Source: Breznakibacter xylanolyticus | GTDB lineage: Bacteria; Bacteroidota; Bacteroidia; Bacteroidales; Marinilabiliaceae | Direction of reading: 5' to 3' | Assembly: GCF_003254275.1 (NCBI RefSeq) | Contig: NZ_QKZK01000002.1 | Location: 62,001-126,000 of the forward strand | Length of the DNA stretch: 64,000 nucleotides | In this document: positions 36,218-44,722 of the stretch, in pieces | Numbering within the stretch: position 1 is the first letter of the stretch | Layout: each line of letters opens with the position of its first letter | Position numbers and translations under genes: made by a program | Notes under the pieces: model-generated | What the model saw: only the letters and a program-made list of their open reading frames with translations | The model's database searches: none | What the model was told of the DNA's origin: nothing

Positions 36218-37135
36218 ATGAAACGTTTTTTACATCTGAGTTCACTGGCCATCATCACTCTTTATCTATCAGTTACAGTTACCTCCTGCTCCTGCGAAGG
36301 TCAAAAGAACCGGGTGGGAAACGCCGATTCCATCAAAGTTGATAACAAACTGATGGAAGATTTCTCCAAGTCGAAACTTATTTTCTACTCGCTACCCTCG
36401 CCCCTCGAAACAGCCATGCTCATTAAAAAATCGGGCGTATCGTACAACGAAGGTATTCTGAATCCACTGGCCAATGTATCGCGCTACACGACCAATAAGC
36501 AAATGGCTCTTAACTTGGGGGTTTACTCAGCCGACCTGAGCTACACCAGCCTGTTTGACCAAACCCAAACGGCCATGAAGTACATGAACAATGCCCAAAA
36601 ACTGGCTGAAGGACTGGGCATCATGGAAGCCATTGACAAACAAACCATTCAACGACTTGAAGAAAACATGAACAATCGCGATGTGGTGCTGGAAATCATC
36701 TCCGAATCGTTTATGAACTCCAACTCATTGCTCAATGAAAACGATCGCCCGGCATTGGCCGTGATGGTGCTTACCGGGGGATGGATTGAAGGGCTTTACC
36801 TGGCCACCACCCTCACCAATGGCAACATGGACAATAACCGCCGCCTGCTCGATAAAATTATATACCAAAAACTCTCGCTCTTCACCGTTCTCAACATGCT
36901 GGAATCATACAAAGGCGACAATGCCGACATCCAACAACTGTACGATCGCATGAACGACCTCAAGCTTATTTACGACGAAGTGAAAATCGTTAACACCTCC
37001 AATGTAGAAGCCTCGACCGATACCGAAAAACGAATGACCGTCATCAAAGCCGATTCTGAAACCTTTATCTCTAAAGAAACATTCGACAAATTGTGTAATA
37101 AAGTAAAAGAGATTCGTTCTGAATTTATCTCATAA
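36218..37135 (+). CDS. Lipoprotein of unknown function, helical
   Basis: The 305-residue protein starts MKRFLHLSSLAIITLYLSVTVTSCSCEG, an SpII signal with Cys in VTSC. The mature part looks almost entirely helical: SKLIFYSLPSPLETAMLIKKSG, YSADLSYTSLFDQTQTAMKYMNNAQKLAEGLG and RLLDKIIYQKLSLFTVLNML. I recognise it only as a conserved-looking Bacteroidota lipoprotein. The lipid anchor would place it on the periplasmic face of the inner or outer membrane. The next gene begins 10 bases downstream and is also exported, so the two probably act together. Confidence 0.75.
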   Translation: MKRFLHLSSLAIITLYLSVTVTSCSCEGQKNRVGNADSIKVDNKLMEDFSKSKLIFYSLPSPLETAMLIKKSGVSYNEGILNPLANVSRYTTNKQMALNLGVYSADLSYTSLFDQTQTAMKYMNNAQKLAEGLGIMEAIDKQTIQRLEENMNNRDVVLEIISESFMNSNSLLNENDRPALAVMVLTGGWIEGLYLATTLTNGNMDNNRRLLDKIIYQKLSLFTVLNMLESYKGDNADIQQLYDRMNDLKLIYDEVKIVNTSNVEASTDTEKRMTVIKADSETFISKETFDKLCNKVKEIRSEFIS

Positions 37136-37145
37136 CCGAGAACTG

Positions 37146-37586
37146 ATGGCTAAGACTAAATATTTCATATTATTGGCAATAATGGTGTTGATGAGCATCA
37201 ACACAATGAGCCAATGCCTCGATTTTGCAAAAAAAACGGCCTCGTCTCAGATGTCGCCTTACGTGGCCGATGGGAACTACAACGCCTGCGATATGCGCGA
37301 AGGCGAAACGGCCGAAATGTACAAGACTTTTTTTGAAGGACAATCCTACCGGCTCATCGTTGCAAAAGCACCAAACCTCCCTCCTGTTTACATTCGGGTG
37401 GTCGACAAAAACGGCGCCGTACTGTTCGACAACCAAAAAATGAACTACACCCATTCATGGGATTTTAAGGTGCAAAGCACGCAGATGCTGGTGGTACAAA
37501 TTAAGGTGCTCGACCAAAAGAAAGCCACCAAAGAGCATGGCTGTGTGGGCATTCTGTTTGGCATGGAAACCAGCAAGAAAAAATAA
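37146..37586 (+). CDS. Small exported protein, partner of the lipoprotein
   Basis: The 146-residue protein has a Sec signal (MAKTKYFILLAIMVLMSINTMSQ) and a mature domain of about 120 residues, probably beta-rich: GQSYRLIVAKAPNLPPVYIRVVDKNGAVLFDNQ and STQMLVVQIKV. Cysteines at CLDFAKK, YNACDM and EHGCVG could form disulfides or bind metal. I recognise no named family. It is directly downstream of the lipoprotein gene and ends the operon before a hairpin near 37633. Confidence 0.72.
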   Translation: MAKTKYFILLAIMVLMSINTMSQCLDFAKKTASSQMSPYVADGNYNACDMREGETAEMYKTFFEGQSYRLIVAKAPNLPPVYIRVVDKNGAVLFDNQKMNYTHSWDFKVQSTQMLVVQIKVLDQKKATKEHGCVGILFGMETSKKK

Positions 37587-37632
37587 CGCCACACGTTTCA
37601 ACCTCAATTTCAGTACTGAATTACTGCACATG

Positions 37633-37670
37633 CAGAACAAATGATCATTGCTCGACCATTTGTTCTGGTT
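37633..37670 (+). terminator. Probable terminator of the lipoprotein pair
   Basis: The 11-bp stem CAGAACAAATG / CATTTGTTCTG (37633-37643, 37657-37667) has a 13-base loop and is followed by GTTTTGTGATTATTTTTTT. Confidence 0.6.
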
Positions 37671-37719
37671 TTGTGATTATTTTTTTGAATGAATATAGTT
37701 ATATCGATATGTATTTATT

Positions 37720-37727
37720 TATTTTTG
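37720..37727 (+). promoter_or_regulatory. -7 element of the second leader-peptide operon
   Basis: TATTTTTG lies 34 bases before the leader ORF start at 37762; the -33 region is weak. Confidence 0.5.
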
Positions 37728-37761
37728 TGCAGATCAAAATTCAATTCTTGATTCAAAAAAC

Positions 37762-37854
37762 ATGAAACAAGCCATATCTAACACTTCGACACACAGAAGC
37801 ATGTTTATAGGCAAGTTCCACGTGGCCATTGAAAAACAAATTATAAACACATGA
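37762..37854 (+). CDS. Candidate 30-codon leader peptide, coupled to the CoA-disulfide-reductase-like gene
   Basis: The ORF starts MKQAISNTSTH and ends FHVAIEKQIINT; the TGA (37852-37854) overlaps the downstream ATG (37851). It is 30 codons long, exactly as the ORF at 34997. Shared features are the ATGAAAC[G/A]AGCCAT start, a CACACA-like centre, and AGTTCCAC...TGAAAAACAAATTAT before the overlap. It contains no Cys codon, unlike the first leader (two), so simple cysteine attenuation is not supported. Confidence 0.6.
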   Translation: MKQAISNTSTHRSMFIGKFHVAIEKQIINT

Positions 37855-40325
37855 AATACCTCATCATTGGGGGCGTTGCCGGAGGAGCCACCACCGCCGC
37901 CCGTCTTCGTCGCATGGACGAAAAGTGCCAAATTATCATGTTCGAACGAGGTGAATACATCTCGTACGCCAACTGCGGTTTGCCTTACTATGTAGGCGGA
38001 ACCATTACCGACCGCGACAAGCTGTTTGTTCAAACCCCAGAATCGTTTGGAAAACGATTCAACATGGAAGTGCGGATAATGAACGAAGTAGTTTCGATTA
38101 ACAAAGCCGACCAGTCGGTAACGGTCAAGAACCTTCGCGATGGTAGCACCTATGTGGAAACCTATGACAAACTGGTACTCTCGCCCGGAGCCGAACCGGT
38201 GAGACCACCCCTGCCGGGCATCCATTCCGAAGGCATCTATACCCTGCGTAATGTACCCGACACCGACCGCATCAAACAATTCATCACTGACCGAAAACCG
38301 CGACATGCCGTGGTGGTGGGTGCCGGATTTATCGGACTCGAAATGGCCGAGAACCTGCACCAGGCCGGTGTCAACGTCACCATCGTGGAGATGGCCGAAC
38401 AAGTGATGACCCCCCTCGATTATTCAATGGCTGCGCTGGTGCATCAGCACCTGAAAACCAAAAACGTAGAGTTTTTTCTGAACACTGCCGTCTCTTCGTT
38501 TGCACAAAAAGATAACCGTCTCACGGTCAGCCTCAACAACGGCCGACAAATTGAAACCGATTTGGTCATCCTCTCCATAGGAGTGCGCCCCGAAAACAAA
38601 CTGGCAAAGGAAGCCGGCTTGGAAATTGGTGAAACTGGCGGCATCGTGGTCAACGAATATCTGCAAACATCTGATGCCAACATATACGCCTTGGGTGATG
38701 CCATTGAATTTACCAATCCAATCATTGGTAAAAAGATGATTACCTACCTGGCAGGCCCGGCCAACAAGCAGGGTCGAATAGTGGCCGACAACCTGGTTCT
38801 CGGGAACAAAAAGACATATAAAGGAGCCATCAACACTGCCATTGCCAAAGTTTTCGACATCACGGTGGCCTCCACAGGACTATCGGGGAAAATGCTGGGC
38901 CGCTTCAATGTACCACACATCGACTCCATCACTCACTCCTCATCACATGCCGGGTACTACCCGGGTGCCCAACCCATGAGCATCAAAATCTCGTTCTCGC
39001 CCGACAACGGCCAACTCATGGGGGCTCAGGTTGTGGGTTACGAAGGAGTGGACAAACGCATCGACCTCTTTGCCGAAGCCATTCGCCAAAAAGCCACCAT
39101 CTACGACCTGGCCGAAATTGAACATGCCTACGCGCCCCCTTACTCATCGGCCAAGGATCCGGTGAACATTGCCGGAATGGTGGCCGAAAACATTCTCAAT
39201 GGCACCACAAAAACCATTTGGTGGCGAGAACTGGCCACTTCGCAAGCCAAAGAACTCTTTCTGCTGGATATTCGCACAGCCGACGAATTTAGTCTGGGTT
39301 CTATTGAGGGGGCAGTTAACTACCCGCTCGATAACTTGCGCGACCACCTGCACCAACTCCCCAAAGACAAAAAAATTGTGGTATTCTGTGGTGTTGGCCT
39401 TCGTGGGCACGTGGCATGCCGAATTTTAATGCAAAACGGCTTCAGCGAGGTCTACAACCTTGCCGGCGGATTGAAGACATACGAAACTGCCACCCAAAAA
39501 CAGAGCAACGAGGACATTTTTGCCAACGATTACATTGGTAACGATGACCTCATTTATCAAGGCTCACAGGACAAAATACACCCGGCAGCCAGTGCCATTG
39601 CCCAACTGGAAGTGGATGCCTGTGGATTACAGTGCCCCGGCCCGGTATTGAAACTCAAAACCTCGATGGACTCCATTTCCAATGGTCAAACTGTAAAAAT
39701 AAAAGCTTCGGATCCTGGCTTTTACAAAGATGTGCAGTCGTGGGCCAAACTCACCGGCAACCAAGTATTGGAAGTGACCCAGTCGGGCGCCGAAATCACT
39801 GCTGTGATCCAAAAAGGAGGTGCACCCTCATCGGCAGGAGGAGGCAATCGTAGCGGCAACAATGCCACCTTTATCTGTTTCAGCGACGACCTCGACAAAG
39901 CACTGGCGACCTTTGTACTGGCATCCGGCGCTTTGTCAGCGGGCAAAAAAGTATCCATCTTTTTCACGTTTTGGGGACTCAACGTCATCAAAAAAGATAA
40001 GAAACCCACCGTCAAAAAAGACTTTTTCGGAAAAATGTTTGGGATGATGATGCCCTCGTCTAGCAAGAAACTTGGCCTGTCGAAAATGAACTTCATGGGC
40101 ATGGGTGCATCAATGATGCGAATGATCATGCGCAATAAAAACGTTGAAATGCTCGAGCAGATGATGGCCAATGCCAAAGCCAGCGGTGCCGATTTCATTG
40201 CTTGCCAAATGTCGATGGACGTGATGGGCATTCATGCTGAAGAATTGATGGACGGCGTTGAAATTGGCGGAGTCGCCACCTATTTGGAAAAAGCTGAACA
40301 GGCCAACCTGAATCTCTTCCTATAA
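37851..40325 (+). CDS. CoA-disulfide reductase-like flavoprotein fused to rhodanese, TusA and DsrE domains
   Basis: The 824-residue protein joins four sulfur-relay modules. Residues 1 to about 445 are a pyridine nucleotide-disulfide oxidoreductase of the CoADR/Nox group: GGVAGGATTAARLRR (FAD), SYANCGLPYY with the redox Cys42, VVVGAGFIGLEMAENL (NAD(P)) and YALGDAIEF. About 455-550 is a rhodanese domain with active-site FCGVGLRGH. About 585-660 is TusA/SirA-like with ACGLQCPGPVLKLK. About 665-824 is a DsrE-family domain (FICFSDDLDKALATFVLASGAL...ACQMSMDVMG). It probably handles persulfide or polysulfide in the cytoplasm. Its start overlaps a 30-codon leader ORF as ATGA. A terminator follows. 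Confidence 0.92.
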   Translation: MKYLIIGGVAGGATTAARLRRMDEKCQIIMFERGEYISYANCGLPYYVGGTITDRDKLFVQTPESFGKRFNMEVRIMNEVVSINKADQSVTVKNLRDGSTYVETYDKLVLSPGAEPVRPPLPGIHSEGIYTLRNVPDTDRIKQFITDRKPRHAVVVGAGFIGLEMAENLHQAGVNVTIVEMAEQVMTPLDYSMAALVHQHLKTKNVEFFLNTAVSSFAQKDNRLTVSLNNGRQIETDLVILSIGVRPENKLAKEAGLEIGETGGIVVNEYLQTSDANIYALGDAIEFTNPIIGKKMITYLAGPANKQGRIVADNLVLGNKKTYKGAINTAIAKVFDITVASTGLSGKMLGRFNVPHIDSITHSSSHAGYYPGAQPMSIKISFSPDNGQLMGAQVVGYEGVDKRIDLFAEAIRQKATIYDLAEIEHAYAPPYSSAKDPVNIAGMVAENILNGTTKTIWWRELATSQAKELFLLDIRTADEFSLGSIEGAVNYPLDNLRDHLHQLPKDKKIVVFCGVGLRGHVACRILMQNGFSEVYNLAGGLKTYETATQKQSNEDIFANDYIGNDDLIYQGSQDKIHPAASAIAQLEVDACGLQCPGPVLKLKTSMDSISNGQTVKIKASDPGFYKDVQSWAKLTGNQVLEVTQSGAEITAVIQKGGAPSSAGGGNRSGNNATFICFSDDLDKALATFVLASGALSAGKKVSIFFTFWGLNVIKKDKKPTVKKDFFGKMFGMMMPSSSKKLGLSKMNFMGMGASMMRMIMRNKNVEMLEQMMANAKASGADFIACQMSMDVMGIHAEELMDGVEIGGVATYLEKAEQANLNLFL

Positions 40326-40343
40326 AACACTGATTTTATTCAC

Positions 40344-40382
40344 AAAAAACCTCAGAGACTTCAAAACGCTGAGGTTTTTTTA
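40344..40382 (+). terminator. Rho-independent terminator
   Basis: The perfect 12-bp stem AAAAAACCTCAG / CTGAGGTTTTTT (40344-40355, 40369-40380) ends in T's. Confidence 0.88.
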
Positions 40383-40433
40383 TGAATCCTCCACATGTAT
40401 TGAAACTCGGGTTTTTACAACCGATAATTTTTA

Positions 40434-40441
40434 TAATTTTG
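40434..40441 (+). promoter_or_regulatory. -7 element of ffh
   Basis: TAATTTTG lies 25 bases before the ATG; a T-rich -33 region (GTTTTT, 40411-40416) precedes it. Confidence 0.55.
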
Positions 40442-40466
40442 CACACGAATTAAAAAAGGTCAAACC

Positions 40467-41807
40467 ATGTTTGAGAATCTTAGTGAAAAGCTTGAACGCT
40501 CGTTAAAACTACTCAAAGGTGAAGGAAAAATCACCGAACTCAATATTGCCGAAACACTCAAGGATGTACGCCGCGCACTGCTCGATGCCGACGTGAACTA
40601 CAAAACAGCCAAAACCTTTGTCGACAACGTGAAAGACAAAGCCATGGGTCAAAACGTGCTTAATGCCGTGAAACCAGGGCAAATGATGATCAAAATCGTT
40701 CACGACGAGCTGACCGAACTCATGGGCGGTGCCACCACCGACATCAACATCAAAAACAATCCTTCCATCATATTGATTGCCGGTTTGCAAGGATCGGGTA
40801 AAACCACCTTTACCGGGAAATTGGCCAACCTATTAAAAACCAAACGCGGCAAAAATCCGTTGTTGATTGCCGGCGACGTGTACCGCCCCGCCGCTATCAA
40901 TCAGTTGCAGGTATTGGGACAACAAGTTGGCGTGACCGTTTATACCGAAGAAGGCAGTAAAGACCCCGTATCGATTGCCAAAAACGGGATCAAGATGGCC
41001 AAGGACAAAGGGCACGACCTCATCATCATCGATACCGCCGGACGTTTGGCCATTGATGAACAGATGATGGACGAAATTGCTGCCGTCAAAAAAGCCGTGA
41101 ATCCCAACGAAATCCTCTTCGTAGTGGATTCCATGACCGGTCAGGATGCGGTAAACACAGCCAAAGAATTCAACGACCGTTTGGACTTTGACGGCGTGGT
41201 ACTGACCAAGTTGGATGGTGACACCCGTGGTGGTGCGGCCTTGTCGATTCGCAGTGTGGTGAACAAGCCCATCAAATTTGTGGGGACAGGCGAAAAACTC
41301 GATGCACTGGACGTCTTTCACCCTTCACGGATGGCCGACCGTATTTTGGGCATGGGTGACATTGTGTCGCTGGTTGAACGCGCTCAAGAGCAGTTCGATG
41401 CCGAAGAAGCTCGCAAACTGCAAAAGAAAATTGCAAAGAACCAGTTCAGCTTCAACGACTTTCTGAGCCAGATACAGCAAATCAAAAAAATGGGTAACCT
41501 CAAGGATTTGGCAGGTATGATTCCCGGCATGGGCAAGATGATGAAAGACATTGACATTGACGACAACGCCTTTAAAAGTGTTGAGGCCATCATTTACGCC
41601 ATGACCCCGGCCGAACGCGAAACACCCGAGCTCATCAACGGCAGCCGACGCAAGCGGATAGCCGATGGTAGCGGAACTTCGATTCAGGAGGTAAACCGAC
41701 TGCTCAAGCAGTTTGAGGACACCCGCAAAATGATGAAAATGATGACCGGTGCAGGCGGTAAAAACATGGCTCGCATGATGGGCAACATGCCTTTAGGGAA
41801 ACGATAA
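40467..41807 (+). CDS. ffh: Signal recognition particle protein Ffh
   Basis: The 446-residue protein has the N domain (1-90; ALLDADVNYKTAKTFVDNVK), the SRP GTPase G domain (about 95-295) with P-loop GLQGSGKTTFTGKLA, DTAGRLAIDEQMM, and TKLDGDTRGGAALSI, and the methionine-rich M domain (about 325-446; KKMGNLKDLAGMIPGMGKM, GSRRKRIADGSGTSIQEVNRLLKQF, MMKMMTGAGGKNMARMM) that binds 4.5S RNA and signal sequences. It targets nascent membrane proteins to FtsY/SecYEG. No SRP RNA is recognised in the window. folD follows. Confidence 0.98.
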   Translation: MFENLSEKLERSLKLLKGEGKITELNIAETLKDVRRALLDADVNYKTAKTFVDNVKDKAMGQNVLNAVKPGQMMIKIVHDELTELMGGATTDINIKNNPSIILIAGLQGSGKTTFTGKLANLLKTKRGKNPLLIAGDVYRPAAINQLQVLGQQVGVTVYTEEGSKDPVSIAKNGIKMAKDKGHDLIIIDTAGRLAIDEQMMDEIAAVKKAVNPNEILFVVDSMTGQDAVNTAKEFNDRLDFDGVVLTKLDGDTRGGAALSIRSVVNKPIKFVGTGEKLDALDVFHPSRMADRILGMGDIVSLVERAQEQFDAEEARKLQKKIAKNQFSFNDFLSQIQQIKKMGNLKDLAGMIPGMGKMMKDIDIDDNAFKSVEAIIYAMTPAERETPELINGSRRKRIADGSGTSIQEVNRLLKQFEDTRKMMKMMTGAGGKNMARMMGNMPLGKR

Positions 41808-41828
41808 AAAACATAATAACACAGAGAC

Positions 41829-41877
41829 ACAAAGGCACAGAGTTTAACTTTACAACATAAAAACTCTGTGCCTTTGT
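41829..41877. terminator. Long palindromic terminator/dispersed repeat between ffh and folD
   Basis: The perfect 17-bp stem ACAAAGGCACAGAGTTT (41829-41845) pairs with its complement at 41861-41877 across a 15-base loop, preceded by AACACAGAGAC. It belongs to the same word family as 62227-62264. Confidence 0.75.
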
Positions 41878-41905
41878 ATTTGAATCATTCCTAATTTTGA
41901 ATACC

Positions 41906-42775
41906 ATGCAACTCATTGACGGAAAATTAGTGTCGCAGGCTGTGCGCAACCGCATTGCCGACCAGGTTAAACACATCACCGCATCAGGCAAACGGGCACC
42001 GCACCTGGCCGCCATTTTGGTAGGCAACGATGGCGGCAGCGAAACCTATGTCGCCAACAAAATAAAGGCTTGCGAAGAGGTCGGCTTTCGCTCAAGCCTC
42101 ATCCGCTTTGACAACACCGTTTCGGAAACTGAGCTACTGGCCAAAGTAGAAGAACTCAATAACGACCCGAATGTGGACGGGTTCATCGTGCAATTGCCAC
42201 TGCCCAAACACATCTCTGAAGATAAAGTGACCGAAACCATCTCTCCCTCCAAAGACGTGGACGGTTTTCATCCACAAAACATCGGCCGTTTGACATTGGG
42301 CATGGATACCTTTGTGAGTGCCACACCTCAAGGCATTTTGGAATTGTTGGATCATTACAAAATTGAAACAAGCGGCAAACACTGCGTGGTGATAGGACGC
42401 AGCAACATTGTGGGGCGCCCCATGAGCATCCTCATGTCGCAAAAACGCACCCCCGGTAACGCCACGGTAACCGTGCTGCATAGCAAAAGCGAAAACATGA
42501 AGGAAATTTGCCGTCAGGCCGATATCATTATTGCCGCCGTTGGCATTCCCGAATTTGTAACCGCCGACATGGTAAAACCCGGTGCTGTAGTTATCGACGT
42601 GGGAACCACCCGAGTACCGTCGACCGAAACCAAAACCGGATGGAAACTGAAGGGCGACGTAAAATTTGACGAAGTGGCGCCCCTGTGCAGCTACATCACA
42701 CCCGTACCCGGCGGCGTAGGCCCCATGACCATTGCATCACTGATGATCAACACCCTTAAAGCGGGACAAAAATAA
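41906..42775 (+). CDS. folD: Bifunctional methylenetetrahydrofolate dehydrogenase/cyclohydrolase
   Basis: The 289-residue enzyme interconverts 5,10-methylene-THF and 10-formyl-THF. Features: [27 protein letters not shown] (with catalytic Lys in YVANK), [13 protein letters not shown], the NADP-binding [20 protein letters not shown] and [19 protein letters not shown]. The frame opens at a TTG three codons upstream, but ATG 41906 is the natural start. It follows ffh, an arrangement seen in other Bacteroidota, but is separated from it by a strong palindrome. Confidence 0.97.
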   Translation: MQLIDGKLVSQAVRNRIADQVKHITASGKRAPHLAAILVGNDGGSETYVANKIKACEEVGFRSSLIRFDNTVSETELLAKVEELNNDPNVDGFIVQLPLPKHISEDKVTETISPSKDVDGFHPQNIGRLTLGMDTFVSATPQGILELLDHYKIETSGKHCVVIGRSNIVGRPMSILMSQKRTPGNATVTVLHSKSENMKEICRQADIIIAAVGIPEFVTADMVKPGAVVIDVGTTRVPSTETKTGWKLKGDVKFDEVAPLCSYITPVPGGVGPMTIASLMINTLKAGQK

Positions 42776-42888
42776 AGAGTTCTCAAATGTGTTATTCTGC
42801 ACACATTCAAAAAACAGCATATCAAAGATGGATGAATCCCGGAGGTGGTTCATCCATTTTTTATGCCATCAAAGTTCAAAAAACAAGA

Positions 42889-42919
42889 TTTACAAGGGGC
42901 ATGGGATGTTGTATATTTG
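42889..42919 (+). promoter_or_regulatory. Promoter of the truncated RluA-like gene
   Basis: TTTA (42889-42892), 19 bases, TATATTTG (42912-42919). It lies 46 bases before the ATG at 42966 and argues against a start at 42789. Confidence 0.6.
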
Positions 42920-42965
42920 TATTAGCCCACATCACAAGATGGGTATTTATAAAACCAATGCCACC

Positions 42966-43505
42966 ATGCAATTCATTCCCCGCTTTACCGTACAAGCCCC
43001 GACAGAGCTTACGACATTCCTATTGTCGCGCATGCCGGGCAAAAGCAGCGGCTACGCCATGGCCATGCTTGCCAGCGGAATGGTGTATGTCAACGGACAT
43101 GCGGCCACCCGAATAGATGACATGCTGCAACCGGGCGACCGTGTCACCTTTGGTGACGACTACCACGTGATGCTCGAAGCTCTCAGTCACACTTCAGGAC
43201 AGGAACACGTCGAACGAATCACCGACCACTCAACCATCGGGCATCGCGCGCCCGAGTATGCGCCACACACCCGGCACATTCTTCAAACCTATCACGACAT
43301 GAAATATTCGAAAACCGTGATTGGCGGCGACAAAAAATTTGGCTCCACCAAAAACCCATTGGACAGAATGGTCATGCACGACCATCAACAGGGCATGATA
43401 CACCCCGTTAGCGGGAAAGAGATGTCATACCACGGCCCCATGCACCACCGCATGACCTTGCTAGTGAGAGACAGAGACCACAAACAACGGTTTGCAGGTC
43501 GATAG
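42966..43505 (+). CDS. Internally deleted RluA-family protein: S4 domain plus C-terminal tail, no catalytic core
   Basis: The 179-residue protein aligns with both ends of the intact paralogue 157 bp downstream. Residues 1-70 (IPRFTVQAPTELTTFLLSRMPGKS...VYVNGHA...LQPGDRV) match its S4-like RNA-binding domain. Residues 119-167 (GGDKKFGSTKNPLDRM...IHPVSGKEMSYHGPMHHRM) match its residues 241-289. The intervening 170 residues, including HRLDRDTSG with the catalytic Asp, are replaced by about 48 unrelated residues. The frame is intact with its own promoter. It is either a decaying duplicate or a catalytically dead RNA-binding protein. The frame is open from 42789, but the promoter position favours 42966. 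Confidence 0.75.
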   Translation: MQFIPRFTVQAPTELTTFLLSRMPGKSSGYAMAMLASGMVYVNGHAATRIDDMLQPGDRVTFGDDYHVMLEALSHTSGQEHVERITDHSTIGHRAPEYAPHTRHILQTYHDMKYSKTVIGGDKKFGSTKNPLDRMVMHDHQQGMIHPVSGKEMSYHGPMHHRMTLLVRDRDHKQRFAGR

Positions 43506-43525
43506 AGCTCACATGAAACGTTAAT

Positions 43526-43595
43526 AACGCAGGGAACCAAGACACAAGGGGAAGAAAAACAAAAACATCACTTTGCCTCTTAGTATCCCTGCGTT
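43526..43595. repeat. Inverted repeat between the RluA paralogues
   Basis: AACGCAGGGA (43526-43535) and TCCCTGCGTT (43586-43595) are perfect complements; inner parts are imperfect (ACACAAGGGG against CTTTGCCTCTT). It is a probable terminator of the dispersed cgcag-type family. Confidence 0.6.
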
Positions 43596-43619
43596 CTGAT
43601 TTAAACGAGCGGGGTTTTG

Positions 43620-43627
43620 TATATTTG
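43620..43627 (+). promoter_or_regulatory. -7 element of the RluA-family gene
   Basis: TATATTTG is identical to the element ahead of the truncated paralogue, 34 bases before the ATG at 43662. Confidence 0.6.
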
Positions 43628-43661
43628 CAGGCAAATACGAAGAACAAACACAATAGATGAT

Positions 43662-44564
43662 ATGAAATCCATCCCCCGCTTCACCGTCAAAGCCCCAGCC
43701 GAACTGATGACTTTTTTGCTCTCGGTGATGCCCGGCAAAAGCCGCAACAACATTAAATCGCTGCTCACCAACAAAATTGTACACGTCAACGGCAAACCCG
43801 TTTCACAATACAACCACCCTCTCAATGCGGGCGACCGAGTGGTCGTGGGTTTTGAAAATGAGCCCCAGGCCATCATCGATAACAACCTAAAAGTGTTGTA
43901 CGAAGACCGCCACATCATTGTCATCGACAAACCATCGGGACTGCTCTCCATAGCCACCGATGATGAGAAGCAAGACACGGCTTACCGACGTGTGAGTGAA
44001 TACGCCAAACAACAGAACGAAAAAGCCAAAATATTCATTCTCCATCGCTTAGACCGGGACACATCGGGTGTGATGATGTTTGCAAAAAGCCAGGAGGTAC
44101 AAACCAAAATGCAAAGCAACTGGGACGAAGTGGTCACCGACCGTCAGTACCAGGCATTGGTGGAAGGGCACATCTTTCCATCCGAAGGCATGCTGATGCA
44201 CCATTTGGTGGAAGGACCTACCGGTATCGTGCATGTAAGCAACAACCCCGAATTGGGGCAGGAAGCCATCACTCATTACAAAACCCTCAAGCAAAACAAG
44301 CAATACTCGCTACTGGAGCTTAAGCTCGACACCGGCCGCAAAAACCAAATTCGCGTGCAACTCAAAGAAGCTGGTGTGTTGATTGTGGGAGATAAAAAAT
44401 ATGGTTCGAAGGCCAACCCTATAGGTCGCTTGGGATTGCATGCCCACCGACTGGCATTCATCCATCCCGTATTGGGCAAGGAGATGGTTTTTAACAGCCC
44501 CCTGCCACGAAAGATGGCCTTGGCGGCAAAAAACAGAGAATCGCACGGAAAGCAACAGGCTTAA
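43662..44564 (+). CDS. RluA-family pseudouridine synthase
   Basis: The 300-residue enzyme converts uridine to pseudouridine in RNA (rRNA or tRNA; target not deducible). It has an S4-like N-terminal domain (about 12-65; LLSVMPGKSRNNIKSLLTNKIVHVNG), YEDRHIIVIDKPSGLLS, the catalytic motif HRLDRDTSGVMMFAKS (His128, Asp131), LKLDTGRKNQIRVQL and VGDKKYGSKANPIGRLGLHAHRL. It is full length for the RluC/RluD-like group. The ATG at 43662 gives the S4 start and follows a -7 element. Confidence 0.95.
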   Translation: MKSIPRFTVKAPAELMTFLLSVMPGKSRNNIKSLLTNKIVHVNGKPVSQYNHPLNAGDRVVVGFENEPQAIIDNNLKVLYEDRHIIVIDKPSGLLSIATDDEKQDTAYRRVSEYAKQQNEKAKIFILHRLDRDTSGVMMFAKSQEVQTKMQSNWDEVVTDRQYQALVEGHIFPSEGMLMHHLVEGPTGIVHVSNNPELGQEAITHYKTLKQNKQYSLLELKLDTGRKNQIRVQLKEAGVLIVGDKKYGSKANPIGRLGLHAHRLAFIHPVLGKEMVFNSPLPRKMALAAKNRESHGKQQA

Positions 44565-44573
44565 ACGCATACC

Positions 44574-44607
44574 ACCCCTTGTCAATAATCGATAAGGGGT
44601 TATTTTT
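44574..44607 (+). terminator. Terminator of the RluA-family gene
   Basis: The stem ACCCCTTGTC / GATAAGGGGT (44574-44583, 44591-44600; one G-T pair) is followed by TATTTTTTG. Confidence 0.8.
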
Positions 44608-44722
44608 TGCGTCAACGCAAAACAAGACAACGAATGCAACATAAACAATTAATTTTCACAACAAAAGACGCTAAGCAAATATATCCAATCCGAAAGTAGT
44701 TTCCATTTATTAGAACATTCAG

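Noticed and set aside
34997-37854. Cysteine-responsive attenuator as explanation of the leader ORFs
   Set aside because: The first leader has two Cys codons, but the second has none, and no terminator/antiterminator pair is visible before the coupled genes.
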